DNA from: JAFAZJ01 sp050183765
Lineage (GTDB): Bacteria > Pseudomonadota > Alphaproteobacteria > Reyranellales > Reyranellaceae
Assembly (NCBI GenBank): GCA_050183765.1
Contig: JBFXAZ010000014.1
Span: 1-64,000 of the forward strand
Direction of reading: 5' to 3'
Length of the DNA stretch: 64,000 nt
The position numbers were made by a program, and so were the translations under genes. This document shows positions 1 through 8,636 of the stretch, one piece after another. The notes beneath the pieces are model-generated. The model did not search any database. It saw nothing but the letters and a program-made list of their open reading frames with translations, and was not told the origin of the DNA. The number at the start of each line of letters is the position of its first letter. Positions within the stretch are counted from its first letter, which is position 1.

Positions 1-39
1 CGCGCGCCAACACCAATCGTCGGAACTGGCCGCAATGCC

Positions 40-98
40 GGCCACCCCCATCCGTCCGCGCTTCGCGCTGCCACCTACCCCCGCCAGCGGGGGAAGGT
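40..98. repeat. Partial type-B inverted repeat (right arm)
   Basis: This is the right half of the repeat seen in full at 44871-45016 and 56520-56664: a CACCCCCATCCG core followed by a terminal hairpin with arms ACCCCCGC and GCGGGGGAAGGT. The left arm is not recognisable in the first 39 bases. It lies 5 bp beyond the stop codon of the minus-strand gene that follows. Confidence 0.6.
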
Positions 99-103
99 AA
101 GAG

Positions 104-1264
104 CTACGCCGCCGCCGTCCTGAACGCCGCGACGAAGCGGTCGACGTCTTCCTCGTCGTTGTAGACGTGCGGGCTGATGCGCAGCCTGCCAAGGCGCGGC
201 GCGGCATAAACCTTCTGCGCCGCGAGCTTCTTCGCCAGATCCTCCGGCATGCCCTGCGGGAAGCCGAGGCACAGCACATGCGGCGCGCGCAGCGTCTCGT
301 CCATCACGGTGGCGCCGGCGTTGGTGCGATCGCCGGCGAGGCCGGCGGCCAGGCGCTTCGTCAGCATCGACAGGCGCTCGACGATCGCGTCGTTGCCCCA
401 GCCGGCCATCATCTCCATGCCGATCGCCGCCATCTCCATCGAGATGAAATGGTCGCGCTCGCCCATGTCGAAGCGCTTGGCGCTGTCGACGTAGGACGGA
501 TCGGTGAAATAGACCGGGTCCTCGGCCACGACGCGCTTGCGGCCGAACGAGGTCTGCTCGAGCGGGATGCCGCCCTGGTGGCGCCTGGCGATGTAGGCGA
601 AGGCGCGGCCGTAGGGACCCAGCACCCATTTGTAGGTCGGAAAGATCAGGATGTCGGGATCGAGCGTCTTGACGTCGATGCGGCGTACGCCGGCGTCGTG
701 CGTGGCGTCGACCAGCAGCATCGCGCCCGCCTTGCGCAGCGCCGCGGCGATGCGCGGCATGTCGAGCCCGCCGCCGTCGGACCAGTGCACCGAGGAGATC
801 GAGGCCAGCGCCACCGGCTCGGCGCCCGGCCGTTCGATCGCCGCCAGCACCGCCGAGGTCCAGTCGCCGTCGCCGCCATGCGTCACCGACTCGACGCGGA
901 AGCCGCCGGCCTCGGCGCGGCTCATCCATTCCAGCACCGGCGAGGTGTGGTCGTCCTTCAAGGTCAGCACGCGCGATCCGCGCGCGATCTTCAGCACCTT
1001 GCCGGCGATCGCCACGCCGTAGCCGACGGAGGACACCAGCGCGACATCGGCGGCATCGGCGCCGATCAGCGCCGCAGCCGCCTTGCGCGCGCGCTCGTGC
1101 ATGGTGTTGGCGAAGGCCGGATCGAGCTCCCACGGTCGGCCCTTGCGGCCGACGCCGACGCGGCCGGCTTCCTGCGAGGCCAGCGGCAGCGGGCTCCAGG
1201 CGGCGGCGTTGAGGTAGCAGACATCGCGCGGCATATCGAACAGCGCGCGTTGCGAGGGCAGCAT
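104..1264 (-). CDS. Class V aminotransferase-fold PLP enzyme
   Basis: A 386-residue cytoplasmic protein with the fold-type I PLP layout of the class V aminotransferase / cysteine desulfurase / isopenicillin N epimerase group. The likely cofactor aspartate lies in LLVDATHDAG and the Schiff-base lysine in FPTYKWVLGPYG, near residue 215. An SSVHWSDGG segment matches the region contacting the PLP ring. Length is normal for the family. GGAG six bases before the ATG supports the start. It stands alone, with nothing nearby hinting at a substrate. The exact reaction (lyase, epimerase or transaminase) cannot be read from the sequence. Confidence 0.8.
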   Translation of the reverse strand: MLPSQRALFDMPRDVCYLNAAAWSPLPLASQEAGRVGVGRKGRPWELDPAFANTMHERARKAAAALIGADAADVALVSSVGYGVAIAGKVLKIARGSRVLTLKDDHTSPVLEWMSRAEAGGFRVESVTHGGDGDWTSAVLAAIERPGAEPVALASISSVHWSDGGGLDMPRIAAALRKAGAMLLVDATHDAGVRRIDVKTLDPDILIFPTYKWVLGPYGRAFAYIARRHQGGIPLEQTSFGRKRVVAEDPVYFTDPSYVDSAKRFDMGERDHFISMEMAAIGMEMMAGWGNDAIVERLSMLTKRLAAGLAGDRTNAGATVMDETLRAPHVLCLGFPQGMPEDLAKKLAAQKVYAAPRLGRLRISPHVYNDEEDVDRFVAAFRTAAA

Positions 1265-1346
1265 GGCGGACTCCGACGAGTGAGGCCGGCAGCCTAAGCC
1301 ATCGCGGGCCGCGATTCAGCCCCGGTCTTGTCGCCAGACAATGGCA

Positions 1347-1565
1347 TCAGGCCGGCGGCTCGCAGAGCTTGTCGAAGGCGTAGATCCGGACCCCTTCTTC
1401 ATAGGTCCCGACGCGCAGTTCGGCGTGCCCGGCTGCGGTCATCACGCATGCGGCATGGGCCGTCCGCCCATTGGGAAACTGGAAGGTGACATGTCGATAG
1501 GTGCCGCCACCGGCGACGTTCGCCTGATGCTCGCCGATCTCGACCTCGACGGGTTGCGTGTACAT
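1347..1565 (-). CDS. Small hypothetical protein (72 aa)
   Basis: A 72-residue soluble protein of unknown function, starting MYTQPVEVEIGEH and ending FDKLCEPPA, without a signal peptide or membrane segment. A GAGGAG ribosome-binding site lies 9 bases before the ATG, and codon use resembles its neighbours, so it looks real. It is about 100 bp downstream of the TPR gene on the same strand and could be co-transcribed. I do not recognise the family. Confidence 0.55.
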   Translation of the reverse strand: MYTQPVEVEIGEHQANVAGGGTYRHVTFQFPNGRTAHAACVMTAAGHAELRVGTYEEGVRIYAFDKLCEPPA

Positions 1566-1664
1566 GGGCTGGCTCCTCGGGTTGCACGTCCGGCGCGATC
1601 AGTATGGACGCCATCCCATCCGTGGGCGACAGCCAGGCGGCGGGCTTGCCGCCGAACAGCCGGC

Positions 1665-2717
1665 TCAGCGCTTGCGGAAGCGACCATACAGCGCCTCGAT
1701 GTCGGCCCAGGCGCGTTCGTTGTCGCTGCGCCTGCGCGCCTCGGCGAAGGCCCGTGCCGCTCCATCGCGATCGCCCGACGCTTCCAGGGTCATGCCGAGG
1801 CCGTAGCGGAAGCCGGCCGATATCGGCACCAGCGCCAGCGCGGCTTCCCAATCGGCCTTCGCCGCGCCCAGCTCGCCCAGCGCGTGGTGCGCCAGGGCCC
1901 GGTTGGCAAGCGCATCCGCCACGCGGCCATTGGCCGCCAGCGCCCGATCGCAGTCGGCGATGGCCTCGCGCGCGCGATCGAGCATCACCTTGGCGCCGCA
2001 GGCATGCGCGTGGTGGATGGCGACAGCGGGCCGAATCCGCGCCAGCGTCTCGTAGTCGGCGAGCGCATCGGACCAGCGGCCAAGCCTGGCGCGCTGGCCG
2101 GCGCGCCCCTCCAGCGCGAGCGCGTCGCCGGCGTTGAGCCCGAGCGCCGCGGTGTAGTCCTCGATCGCGCGCGCCGGCTCGTGACGGGCGGCGCGCAACG
2201 CCGCACGGGCGCGATAGACGCTGCCGTCGCGGGGCGCCGCTGCCAGCGCGACGTCGAAGGCCTTCAGGGATTCGTCGTATCGTCCCAAACGGTGCAGCGC
2301 GACCGCGCGGCCATAGCTCGCCGAGGCGTGGTTGGCGCTCATTCTCAGCGCGGCGTCGAAATCGGCCAGCGCGTCGGGGTAGCTGCCCTGGGCCAGAAAC
2401 GCCTGGCCGCGATTGTTCCGCGCCGCCACCGAGCCCGGCGCCAGCCTGATCGCCTCGCCGCAATCGGCGATCGCGCCGTCGAGGTCGCGCCGGCGCACCT
2501 TGCCGCCGCAGCGATTGGCCAGCGCGATGCCGCGGTTCACGGTGCTTTCCCTGCCGGATTCGATCAGCCGCGTGCAGGCGGCGATCGAGTCGGCGACCGC
2601 AATGCTCGCGCCGACATCGCTGCAGGCCTTCCAGTCCGGGCTGAGCTGGGCGTGCGCCGGCGCGAGCGGCAGGCCGAGCAGCAGCATCGTCAGAAGCGCG
2701 ATTCGGCTGTTCACCAT
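1665..2717 (-). CDS. Exported TPR-repeat protein
   Basis: A 350-residue protein with an N-terminal signal peptide (MVNSRIALL start, cleavage probably after PAHAQ). Repeated 34-residue tetratricopeptide units follow, with recurring A-x-x-x-Y/F-G-R-A-x-A-L and A-L-x-x-x-P patterns from about residue 40 to the end. TPR arrays act as protein-protein scaffolds, here probably in the periplasm. The start at 2717 is preferred because AAGGA lies just upstream; a GTG at 2732 would add five residues. No partner gene is evident nearby. Confidence 0.75.
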   Translation of the reverse strand: MVNSRIALLTMLLLGLPLAPAHAQLSPDWKACSDVGASIAVADSIAACTRLIESGRESTVNRGIALANRCGGKVRRRDLDGAIADCGEAIRLAPGSVAARNNRGQAFLAQGSYPDALADFDAALRMSANHASASYGRAVALHRLGRYDESLKAFDVALAAAPRDGSVYRARAALRAARHEPARAIEDYTAALGLNAGDALALEGRAGQRARLGRWSDALADYETLARIRPAVAIHHAHACGAKVMLDRAREAIADCDRALAANGRVADALANRALAHHALGELGAAKADWEAALALVPISAGFRYGLGMTLEASGDRDGAARAFAEARRRSDNERAWADIEALYGRFRKR

Positions 2718-2825
2718 CGTATCCTTCGTCACGGTTCAGCTGCGGGCCACCATGCCAGTACGAGGTGGCGCAGCGATGGCGCGCCTGCGCAGTCCTCGGC
2801 CCGAAGGATAGACGGTCGGGCCGAG

Positions 2826-3437
2826 TTACCACATCGTCTTCGCCGCGCGCCCCGGCCATTCCTTGTCGTAGGCTTCGCCGCCCACCCGGCCCTTGCTGAG
2901 CGCGGCGAGGATGGCGCCGGCGCTGGGCAGCTCCTTTGCCGAGCGGTGACGGGCGGGGTTCCACAGCTCGGAGCGCACGAGGGCGCGCGCGCACTGGAAG
3001 TAGACGGCGTCGACCTGCAGCACCATCACTGAGCGTGGCGGCTTGCCCTCGACGGCGAAGGAGTCGAGCAGGGCGGGCTCGATGCTCAGATGGGCGCGGC
3101 CGTTGACGCGCAGGGTGTTGCCGATTCCGGGGATCAGAAAGAGCAGGGCGACTCGCGGGTCGCGCACGATGTTGCGCAGCGAGTCGACGCGGTTGTTGCC
3201 CCTGCGGTCGGGCAGCATCAGGGTGCGCGCGTCGTGGATGCGCACGAAGCCGGCGAGGTCGCCGCGCGGCGAGCAGTCGAGGCCTTCCGGCCCCGACGTC
3301 GCCAGCGCCAGGAAGGGCGAGGCCTCGATATAGGCGCGGTACTCCGATGTGATCCGGTCGACCTCCTTCACCGTGGAGGTCTCGCCGGGCAGGCCGTAGA
3401 GGGCTTCGAGCTGCTCGACGCTGGTGATCGACGACAT
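2826..3437 (-). CDS. PPOX-type FMN flavoprotein (MSMEG_1061-like)
   Basis: A 203-residue protein of the pyridoxamine 5'-phosphate oxidase split-barrel superfamily. Recognisable segments are PFLALATSGPEGLDCSPRGD, the DRRGNNRVDSLRN flavin-phosphate loop and the closing WNPARH segment typical of the MSMEG_1061-like subfamily. Such proteins bind FMN or F420 and reduce or sequester small molecules; the substrate is unknown. It is divergent from the solute-binding protein gene at 3603 across a 165 bp gap. Confidence 0.75.
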   Translation of the reverse strand: MSSITSVEQLEALYGLPGETSTVKEVDRITSEYRAYIEASPFLALATSGPEGLDCSPRGDLAGFVRIHDARTLMLPDRRGNNRVDSLRNIVRDPRVALLFLIPGIGNTLRVNGRAHLSIEPALLDSFAVEGKPPRSVMVLQVDAVYFQCARALVRSELWNPARHRSAKELPSAGAILAALSKGRVGGEAYDKEWPGRAAKTMW

Positions 3438-3477
3438 GGGCGGACCTCGGCGGCGCTGGGTGGCGTTGTCTTTTACA

Positions 3478-3503
3478 GCCGCAGGACGCGTCCGTCCTGC
3501 GGC
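3478..3503. promoter_or_regulatory. Perfect 11-bp intergenic hairpin
   Basis: The arms GCCGCAGGACG and CGTCCTGCGGC flank a CGTC loop in the gap between divergent genes at 3437 and 3603. No T-run follows on either strand, so it is not an obvious intrinsic terminator. It could be an operator or a leader structure. Confidence 0.35.
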
Positions 3504-3602
3504 GCGGCGTTACGAGCAGGTGCGTGGCCTGTTGGGACTGTTTCTTGCAAGGGCGGGGGCGCGCGGCGTAGCGTCGGGCCCAGTCCTTTGCGGGAGAAGT
3601 CG

Positions 3603-5195
3603 ATGTCGAACTTGATGCGAAGCGCGCGACGGGCGCTGACGGCGGCCGTCCTGTCGACGGCGGCGGCACTGCCGGCGATCTCGCCCGCCTCGGCGCAGGT
3701 CACCCTGCGCGCGGCGATGCACTCCGACCTGAAGATCATCGACCCGATCTGGACCACGGCGCTGATCTCCACGCATCACGGCTACATGGTCTACGACACG
3801 CTGTTCGCGCTCGACGAGAAGCTCGAGGTCAAGCCGCAGATGGTCGACAAGTACACGCTGAGCGACGACCGCACGACCTGGACCTTCACCCTGCGCGACG
3901 GGCTGGCCTTCCACGACGGCGCGCCGGTGACCTCCGCGGACGTCATCGCCTCGCTCAAGCGCTGGGGCGCGCGCGATTCCGTCGGCCAGAAGCTGCTGGC
4001 CTTCGTCGCCGCGATGGAGGCGGTCGACGCCAAGACCTTCCGGCTGAAGATGAAGGAGCCCTACGGCCTGGTGCTGCAGAGCCTCGGCAAGTCGGGCTCC
4101 AACGCGCCCTTCATCATGCCCAAGCGCGTCGCCGACACCAATCCGCAAGACCAGATCACCGACACCACCGGCTCCGGTCCCTTCATCTTCGTCAAGGACG
4201 AGTGGAAGCCGGGCGAGAAGGCGGTCTACGTCAAGAATCCCAAATACGTGCCGCGCAAGGAACCGGCCTCGGGCCTGGCCGGCGGCAAGGTGGCCAAGAT
4301 CGACCGCATCGAGTGGCTGGCGATTCCCGACCACCAGACCCAGGTTAACGCGCTGCTCAACGGCGAGATCGACATGATCGAGATCGTGCCGACCGACCTG
4401 CTGCCGCTGCTGGCCAAGGACAGCAACATCGAGCTGACGGTGACCAACACCGCGGGCCGTCAGTACGCGATGCGCTTCAACACGCTGCACAAGCCCTTCG
4501 ACAACCCGAAGATCCGCGCCGCCGCGATGGTGGCGCTGAGCCAGCGCGAGTTCCTCGAGGCCAATGTCGGCGATCCCAAGTGGTTCAAGGAGTGCAAGTC
4601 GCTGTTCCCCTGCGGCACGCCGCTGGAATCGACGAAGGGCTGGGACGGCGTGCTGAACGGCGATGTCGCCAAGGCCAAGGCGATGCTGGCCGAGGCCAAG
4701 TATGACGGCACGCCGATCATTATGATGCACCAGACCGACACCGCCGGGCACAACAACCTCGCCACCGTCGGCAAGGCGCAGCTCGAGCGGGCCGGCTTCA
4801 AGATCGACCTGCAGCCGATGGACTGGCAGACACTGGTGTCGCGGCGCGCCAAGAAGGATCCGCCGGAGAAGGGCGGCTGGGGTGTTTTCTTCACCTCGTG
4901 GGGCTCGGTCGACGTGATCAATCCGGTGAGCGCCGCCTTCCTCAACGCAGGTTGCGCGAAGGCGACCTTCGGCTGGCCGTGCGATGCCGAGCTGGAGAAG
5001 CTGCGCGACGCCTATTCCAAGGAGACCGACCCCGAGAAGCAGAAGGCGATCGCCGAGAAGGTGCAGCTGCGCGTGCTGGAGTACCCCACGCATGTGCCGC
5101 TGGGCCAGTTCACCACGCCGACGGCGATCCGCAAGAACCTCTCCGGCCTGGTGAAGGCGCCGTCCTTCGCCTTCTGGAACCTGGAGAAGAAGTGA
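3603..5195 (+). CDS. ABC transporter substrate-binding protein, family 5 (peptide type)
   Basis: A 530-residue periplasmic binding protein of the DppA/OppA family. It has a signal peptide ending near SPASAQ and the family segments WTFTLRDGLAFHDGAPVTSADV and GSGPFIF. The ATG at 3603 follows GGGAGAAG, and the signal peptide confirms this start even though the frame stays open upstream. No permease or ATPase genes are adjacent, so it is an orphan binding protein that must use transporter parts encoded elsewhere. Its TGA overlaps the GTG of the next gene (GTGA), implying translational coupling to the SDR. Confidence 0.88.
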   Translation: MSNLMRSARRALTAAVLSTAAALPAISPASAQVTLRAAMHSDLKIIDPIWTTALISTHHGYMVYDTLFALDEKLEVKPQMVDKYTLSDDRTTWTFTLRDGLAFHDGAPVTSADVIASLKRWGARDSVGQKLLAFVAAMEAVDAKTFRLKMKEPYGLVLQSLGKSGSNAPFIMPKRVADTNPQDQITDTTGSGPFIFVKDEWKPGEKAVYVKNPKYVPRKEPASGLAGGKVAKIDRIEWLAIPDHQTQVNALLNGEIDMIEIVPTDLLPLLAKDSNIELTVTNTAGRQYAMRFNTLHKPFDNPKIRAAAMVALSQREFLEANVGDPKWFKECKSLFPCGTPLESTKGWDGVLNGDVAKAKAMLAEAKYDGTPIIMMHQTDTAGHNNLATVGKAQLERAGFKIDLQPMDWQTLVSRRAKKDPPEKGGWGVFFTSWGSVDVINPVSAAFLNAGCAKATFGWPCDAELEKLRDAYSKETDPEKQKAIAEKVQLRVLEYPTHVPLGQFTTPTAIRKNLSGLVKAPSFAFWNLEKK

Positions 5196-5923
5196 GCGAC
5201 CTCGCCGGCCGCGTCGCCCTGGTCACCGGCGCCTCGCGCGGCATCGGCCGCGCGATCGCGCTGGCCCTTGGCGAGGCGGGCGCGGCGGTGGCGGTGAATT
5301 ACGTCGAGCGCTCGGCCGACGCCGAGGCCGTCGCGGGTGCCATCCGACAAGGCGGCCGCAAGGCGCTGGCGGTGAAGGCCGATGTCTCGGACTCGCCTGC
5401 TGTCGCCCGGATGGTGGGCGAGGTCGAGGCGGCGCTGGGACCGGTCGACATCCTGGTCAACAACGCCGGTATCGGCATCATGCGCGGCCTCGACGACCTC
5501 ACCGAGGCCGATTTCGACCGCACCATCGCGGTGAACCTGAAATCGGCTTTCCTGTGCACGCAAGCGGTGCTGCCGGGCATGCGCGCGCGGCGCTTCGGCC
5601 GCATCGTAAACATCAGCTCCGGCGCGGCGCGCGGTGCCGGCATGGTCGGCGCGCACTACAACGCCTCGAAAGCCGGCATGGAGGGCCTGACACGCGGCTA
5701 CGCGGCGCGGTTGGCGAAGGAGGGCATCACGGTGAACAACGTGGCGCCCTCGCTGATCGACACCGACATGATCGGCGCGCGTCGCGCCGAAGTGGCGGCG
5801 CGCATCCCGGTCGGGCGCCTGGGTACCTCGGAGGAGGTGGCGCAGGCGACCCTGATGGTGATCGGCAATGCCTACATGACCGGCCAGACCGTGCAGACCA
5901 ACGGCGGCCTGCACTTCAACTAG
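5192..5923 (+). CDS. SDR family oxidoreductase
   Basis: A 243-residue classical short-chain dehydrogenase/reductase. It has the NAD(P)-binding VTGASRGIGRA at the N-terminus, the structural NNAG motif, and the catalytic Tyr and Lys in YNASKAG. It is close to FabG-type 3-oxoacyl reductases, but FabG identity cannot be claimed. The GTG start overlaps the stop of the binding-protein gene by four bases. The 3' end overlaps the convergent msrQ gene by 8 bp. Confidence 0.85.
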   Translation: MSDLAGRVALVTGASRGIGRAIALALGEAGAAVAVNYVERSADAEAVAGAIRQGGRKALAVKADVSDSPAVARMVGEVEAALGPVDILVNNAGIGIMRGLDDLTEADFDRTIAVNLKSAFLCTQAVLPGMRARRFGRIVNISSGAARGAGMVGAHYNASKAGMEGLTRGYAARLAKEGITVNNVAPSLIDTDMIGARRAEVAARIPVGRLGTSEEVAQATLMVIGNAYMTGQTVQTNGGLHFN

Positions 5924-6731
5924 GCGCGGGGCGCCACAGCCGGATCCTCAGCAGCAGCGTGGCGATCAGCACGCCCAGTGCAGCCGCCAGCACGACATGC
6001 GCCGGCCGCGGGATCAGCGCCGCATCGAGGCTGGCCTGGACGATGCGCATCGGCGGCACGTTCTTGCTGCCCCAGTACCACAACGCCTCGACGACGACGG
6101 TCAGGATCGGCGCGACGACGGCGAGACCGGCCAGGCTCAGCGGCTTGTTGCGCACGGCGCGCGGCAGCATGCGCCACAGCACCAGCCACAGGAACAGGCC
6201 CGTGGCCATGACGGCGTCCGAGACGTTGGCCTTGGACTGGATGAAGAAGTGCGTCAGGGCCAGCAGCGCCAACGGGTAGATGAGGTAGTGCAGGCGCTTC
6301 CAGTTGCGCCTGAGCTTGCGCTGCCAGCCATCGGTCGAGGTGATCGACAGCACGATGAAGATCAGCAGCGCGATGAAGCCGATGGTGAGATAGAAGCGCT
6401 TCACGATCTCCAGCGCGACGACGACCAGATTCCATTTCTGGTCGAGGACGTACAGCGTGAAGTGCAGCAGGGAGTAGCCGCCGGCGGCGAGGCCCAGGCG
6501 GCGGCGCAGGGTGACCAGCGGCGGCCAGTCGAACAACGCGCGCGCCGGCGTGATCGCCAGGGTGATCAGCAGGAAGACGACGGCCCAGTCGCCGGTCCAC
6601 AGCAGGGCCTCGGTGACCGGTCGCGCGCCCATGCGGCCGGTCAGCCAGCGCAGCCCCAGCTCCGCCGCCGGCAGCAGCGAGAGGATGAGGACAGCGAGTT
6701 TGATCAGCGACAGGCGGCGGGTGGGCGACAC
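5916..6731 (-). CDS. msrQ: MsrQ-like heme-binding membrane subunit (ferric reductase-like)
   Basis: A 271-residue integral membrane protein with the MsrQ/YedZ core: a paired-helix region, the LRRRLGLAAGGYSLLHFTLYV segment with a heme-ligand His, and NWKRLHYLIYPLALLALTHFF with further His. MsrQ passes electrons through heme b to the periplasmic molybdo-enzyme MsrP, which repairs oxidised methionine. Here there is no msrP neighbour. The C-terminus extends about 70 residues past the usual core with two more hydrophobic helices. The start is GTG. The 3' end overlaps the SDR gene. Confidence 0.82.
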   Translation of the reverse strand: MSPTRRLSLIKLAVLILSLLPAAELGLRWLTGRMGARPVTEALLWTGDWAVVFLLITLAITPARALFDWPPLVTLRRRLGLAAGGYSLLHFTLYVLDQKWNLVVVALEIVKRFYLTIGFIALLIFIVLSITSTDGWQRKLRRNWKRLHYLIYPLALLALTHFFIQSKANVSDAVMATGLFLWLVLWRMLPRAVRNKPLSLAGLAVVAPILTVVVEALWYWGSKNVPPMRIVQASLDAALIPRPAHVVLAAALGVLIATLLLRIRLWRPAPS

Positions 6732-6778
6732 GGCCTCGACCCTACGGCATCGCGCGCTCGCATGGGCTCACATCAGTG

Positions 6779-7594
6779 TCAGGTGCCGGTGAAGACGGGG
6801 GCACGCTTGGCGACGAATGCGCGCACCGCTTCCTTGTGGTCCTCGGTCAGCGACCCCTTGATCATGCGCTCGGCCTCCTGGTCCGCCGCCGCGCGATAGT
6901 CGACCAGCGGCGCGAGATCGAGATTGTCCTTCATGTAGGCCAGCGCGATTGCGGGGCCGGCCGCCAATTCGCGCGCCAGGGTGAACGCGGCGTCACGCAA
7001 CGCGAGATCCGGCACGACGCGGTTGACCAGGCCGATGCGTTCGGCCTGCGCCGCATCGACGCGGGCGTTGGTGAACATCAGCTCGCGTGCGCGGCCGGTG
7101 CCGACCAGCCGGGTCAGCAGCCAGGCGATGCCATAGTCGCCGCTCAGCGCCACCCGCGAATAGCCGGTGCTGACGAAGGCGGAGGAGGCGGCGACGCGGA
7201 TGTCGCAGCTCAACGCCAGCGCCAGGCCGGCGCCCACCGCCGGGCCGGGCAGCGCGGCAATGGTCGGCTTGCGCAGCGCCAGGATCGCGCCGGTCGAGGC
7301 CATCTGACGGAATTTCAGGTCGGCCAGCCGCTCTTCGGGCGTCATGGTGGTCTTGCGGTTCTCGCCCATGCCCTTGACGTCGCCGCCGGCGCAGAAGGCG
7401 TTGCCGGCGCCGGTCAGCATGACCGCGCGCACCGTGGGGTCTTCGCCCGCGAGCTTGATCATGGCGCGCAGCGCCGTGCTGAGCTCGACGGACAGCGTGT
7501 TGCGCGCCTCGGGCCGATTCAGGGTGATCGTCAGCACGCCCTCGCGCACGGCGGCAAGCAGCTGGTTGGTGCCGGTGTCGATCTGCCGTTCCAT
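6779..7594 (-). CDS. Enoyl-CoA hydratase/isomerase family protein
   Basis: A 271-residue crotonase-fold protein. It has the oxyanion-hole segments FCAGGDVKGMG and LPGPAVGAGLALALSCD and the typical C-terminal helix region. The ATG at 7594 is chosen because GGAGGACACG precedes it; an upstream in-frame start would add 20 residues of Arg/Pro-rich sequence. The family covers hydratases, isomerases and hydrolases of CoA thioesters, and the usual catalytic glutamate is not clear here, so the reaction is open. It is monocistronic and divergent from a small lipoprotein gene. Confidence 0.85.
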   Translation of the reverse strand: MERQIDTGTNQLLAAVREGVLTITLNRPEARNTLSVELSTALRAMIKLAGEDPTVRAVMLTGAGNAFCAGGDVKGMGENRKTTMTPEERLADLKFRQMASTGAILALRKPTIAALPGPAVGAGLALALSCDIRVAASSAFVSTGYSRVALSGDYGIAWLLTRLVGTGRARELMFTNARVDAAQAERIGLVNRVVPDLALRDAAFTLARELAAGPAIALAYMKDNLDLAPLVDYRAAADQEAERMIKGSLTEDHKEAVRAFVAKRAPVFTGT

Positions 7595-7755
7595 GTCGTG
7601 TCCTCCGGGGCGCGGGCGGTGCGCATATCGGCACGCCGGCGGCCCGCTCGGCAAGGGGCCGACGGGGCTAGCGGCGCGGGCGCGGCTCGTGGCATGGTGG
7701 CGGGGTGTCGGTTCGACCGCTCGACCCGGACGTACCGCAAAGGAGGGGGTTTGCG

Positions 7756-8112
7756 ATGAAGACTCGGATGTTGCTGGGGCTGGCCCTGTGTGCCCTGGCG
7801 CTCGGCGCCTGCACTGCCACGGCCACCAAGCAGGCGGGTCAGCCGCTCGGCGGCGATCCGGAGCTGCGCCGGCAGAACTACGCCTGCGCCAACGGCGTTA
7901 ACATCATCGTCACCTACGACAATCGGGCGCAGACGGCTTCGATCCAGACGGTGGCGAACGGGCCGTCGACCACGCTCTCGCACGTGCCGGTGACCAACGG
8001 CTTCTCCTATGCCTCCGACAAGCAGTCGCTGCGCAGCTTCGAGTCCGTGGGTGAAGTGATGTACGGCGCCTCGACGACGGGCGCTCCGACGCGCTGCAAG
8101 CCTTCGACCTGA
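7756..8112 (+). CDS. Small lipoprotein with MliC-like domain
   Basis: A 118-residue precursor with a lipoprotein signal peptide and lipobox LGAC, so it is predicted to be lipid-anchored in the periplasm. The mature part begins the conserved pattern NYACANGVNIIVTYDN and ends with SVGEVMYG. This resembles the beta-barrel of MliC/PliC inhibitors of C-type lysozyme, which use a paired-cysteine fold; two Cys fit (in YACANG and near the C-terminus). AGGAGGGGGT precedes the ATG. The lysozyme-inhibitor role is inferred from pattern only. Confidence 0.65.
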   Translation: MKTRMLLGLALCALALGACTATATKQAGQPLGGDPELRRQNYACANGVNIIVTYDNRAQTASIQTVANGPSTTLSHVPVTNGFSYASDKQSLRSFESVGEVMYGASTTGAPTRCKPST

Positions 8113-8215
8113 TCCGCCTTGCCGGCCGTCGCCCCTGACCCTGGGGCGACGCAGACCGGTGGGCGCCTTGCGCCGTACCGCCGCCCGCCTCATATGCCGG
8201 GCAATGGAGGACGGC

Positions 8216-8602
8216 ATGAGCGTTCAACTCAACCACCACTTCGTCAGGAGCCGCGAACAGAAGAGGGAAGCGGCATTCCTGACGGATATCCTCGGTCTGA
8301 CGCCGTCGACAAAGTTAAGCCACTTCGACGTGGTCGAGCTCGGTAACGGCGTCTCGCTCGACTTCCATACCGACCCCGACAATGTGAAGCGGCAGCACTA
8401 CGCCTTCCTGGTCAGCGAGGCGGAGTTCGATGGCGTCTTCCAGCGCATCAAGGATCGGTCCCTGACATACTGGGCCGATCCGGCGCGCCGGAAAGAAGGC
8501 GAGATCAACCGTCACGACAGTGGTCGCGGCATGTATTTCGAGAGCCCCGACGGCCATCTGCTCGAAGTGCTGACGCGCCCATACGGCAGCGGCGGCGCTT
8601 GA
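8216..8602 (+). CDS. VOC (glyoxalase-fold) family protein
   Basis: A 128-residue single-domain vicinal-oxygen-chelate protein. Metal-ligand-like positions are visible in LNHHFVRS, VSLDFH, QHYAFLV and FESPDGHLLEVLTRPYG, the last being the classic C-terminal VOC motif. Function within this superfamily ranges from lyase to resistance protein and cannot be chosen here. The start at 8216 has GGAGG six bases upstream; an upstream in-frame start at 8159 is less likely. Confidence 0.8.
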   Translation: MSVQLNHHFVRSREQKREAAFLTDILGLTPSTKLSHFDVVELGNGVSLDFHTDPDNVKRQHYAFLVSEAEFDGVFQRIKDRSLTYWADPARRKEGEINRHDSGRGMYFESPDGHLLEVLTRPYGSGGA

Positions 8603-8636
8603 GGAACTTCGTCCGCGGCGCCGGCGTTGGGGATCC

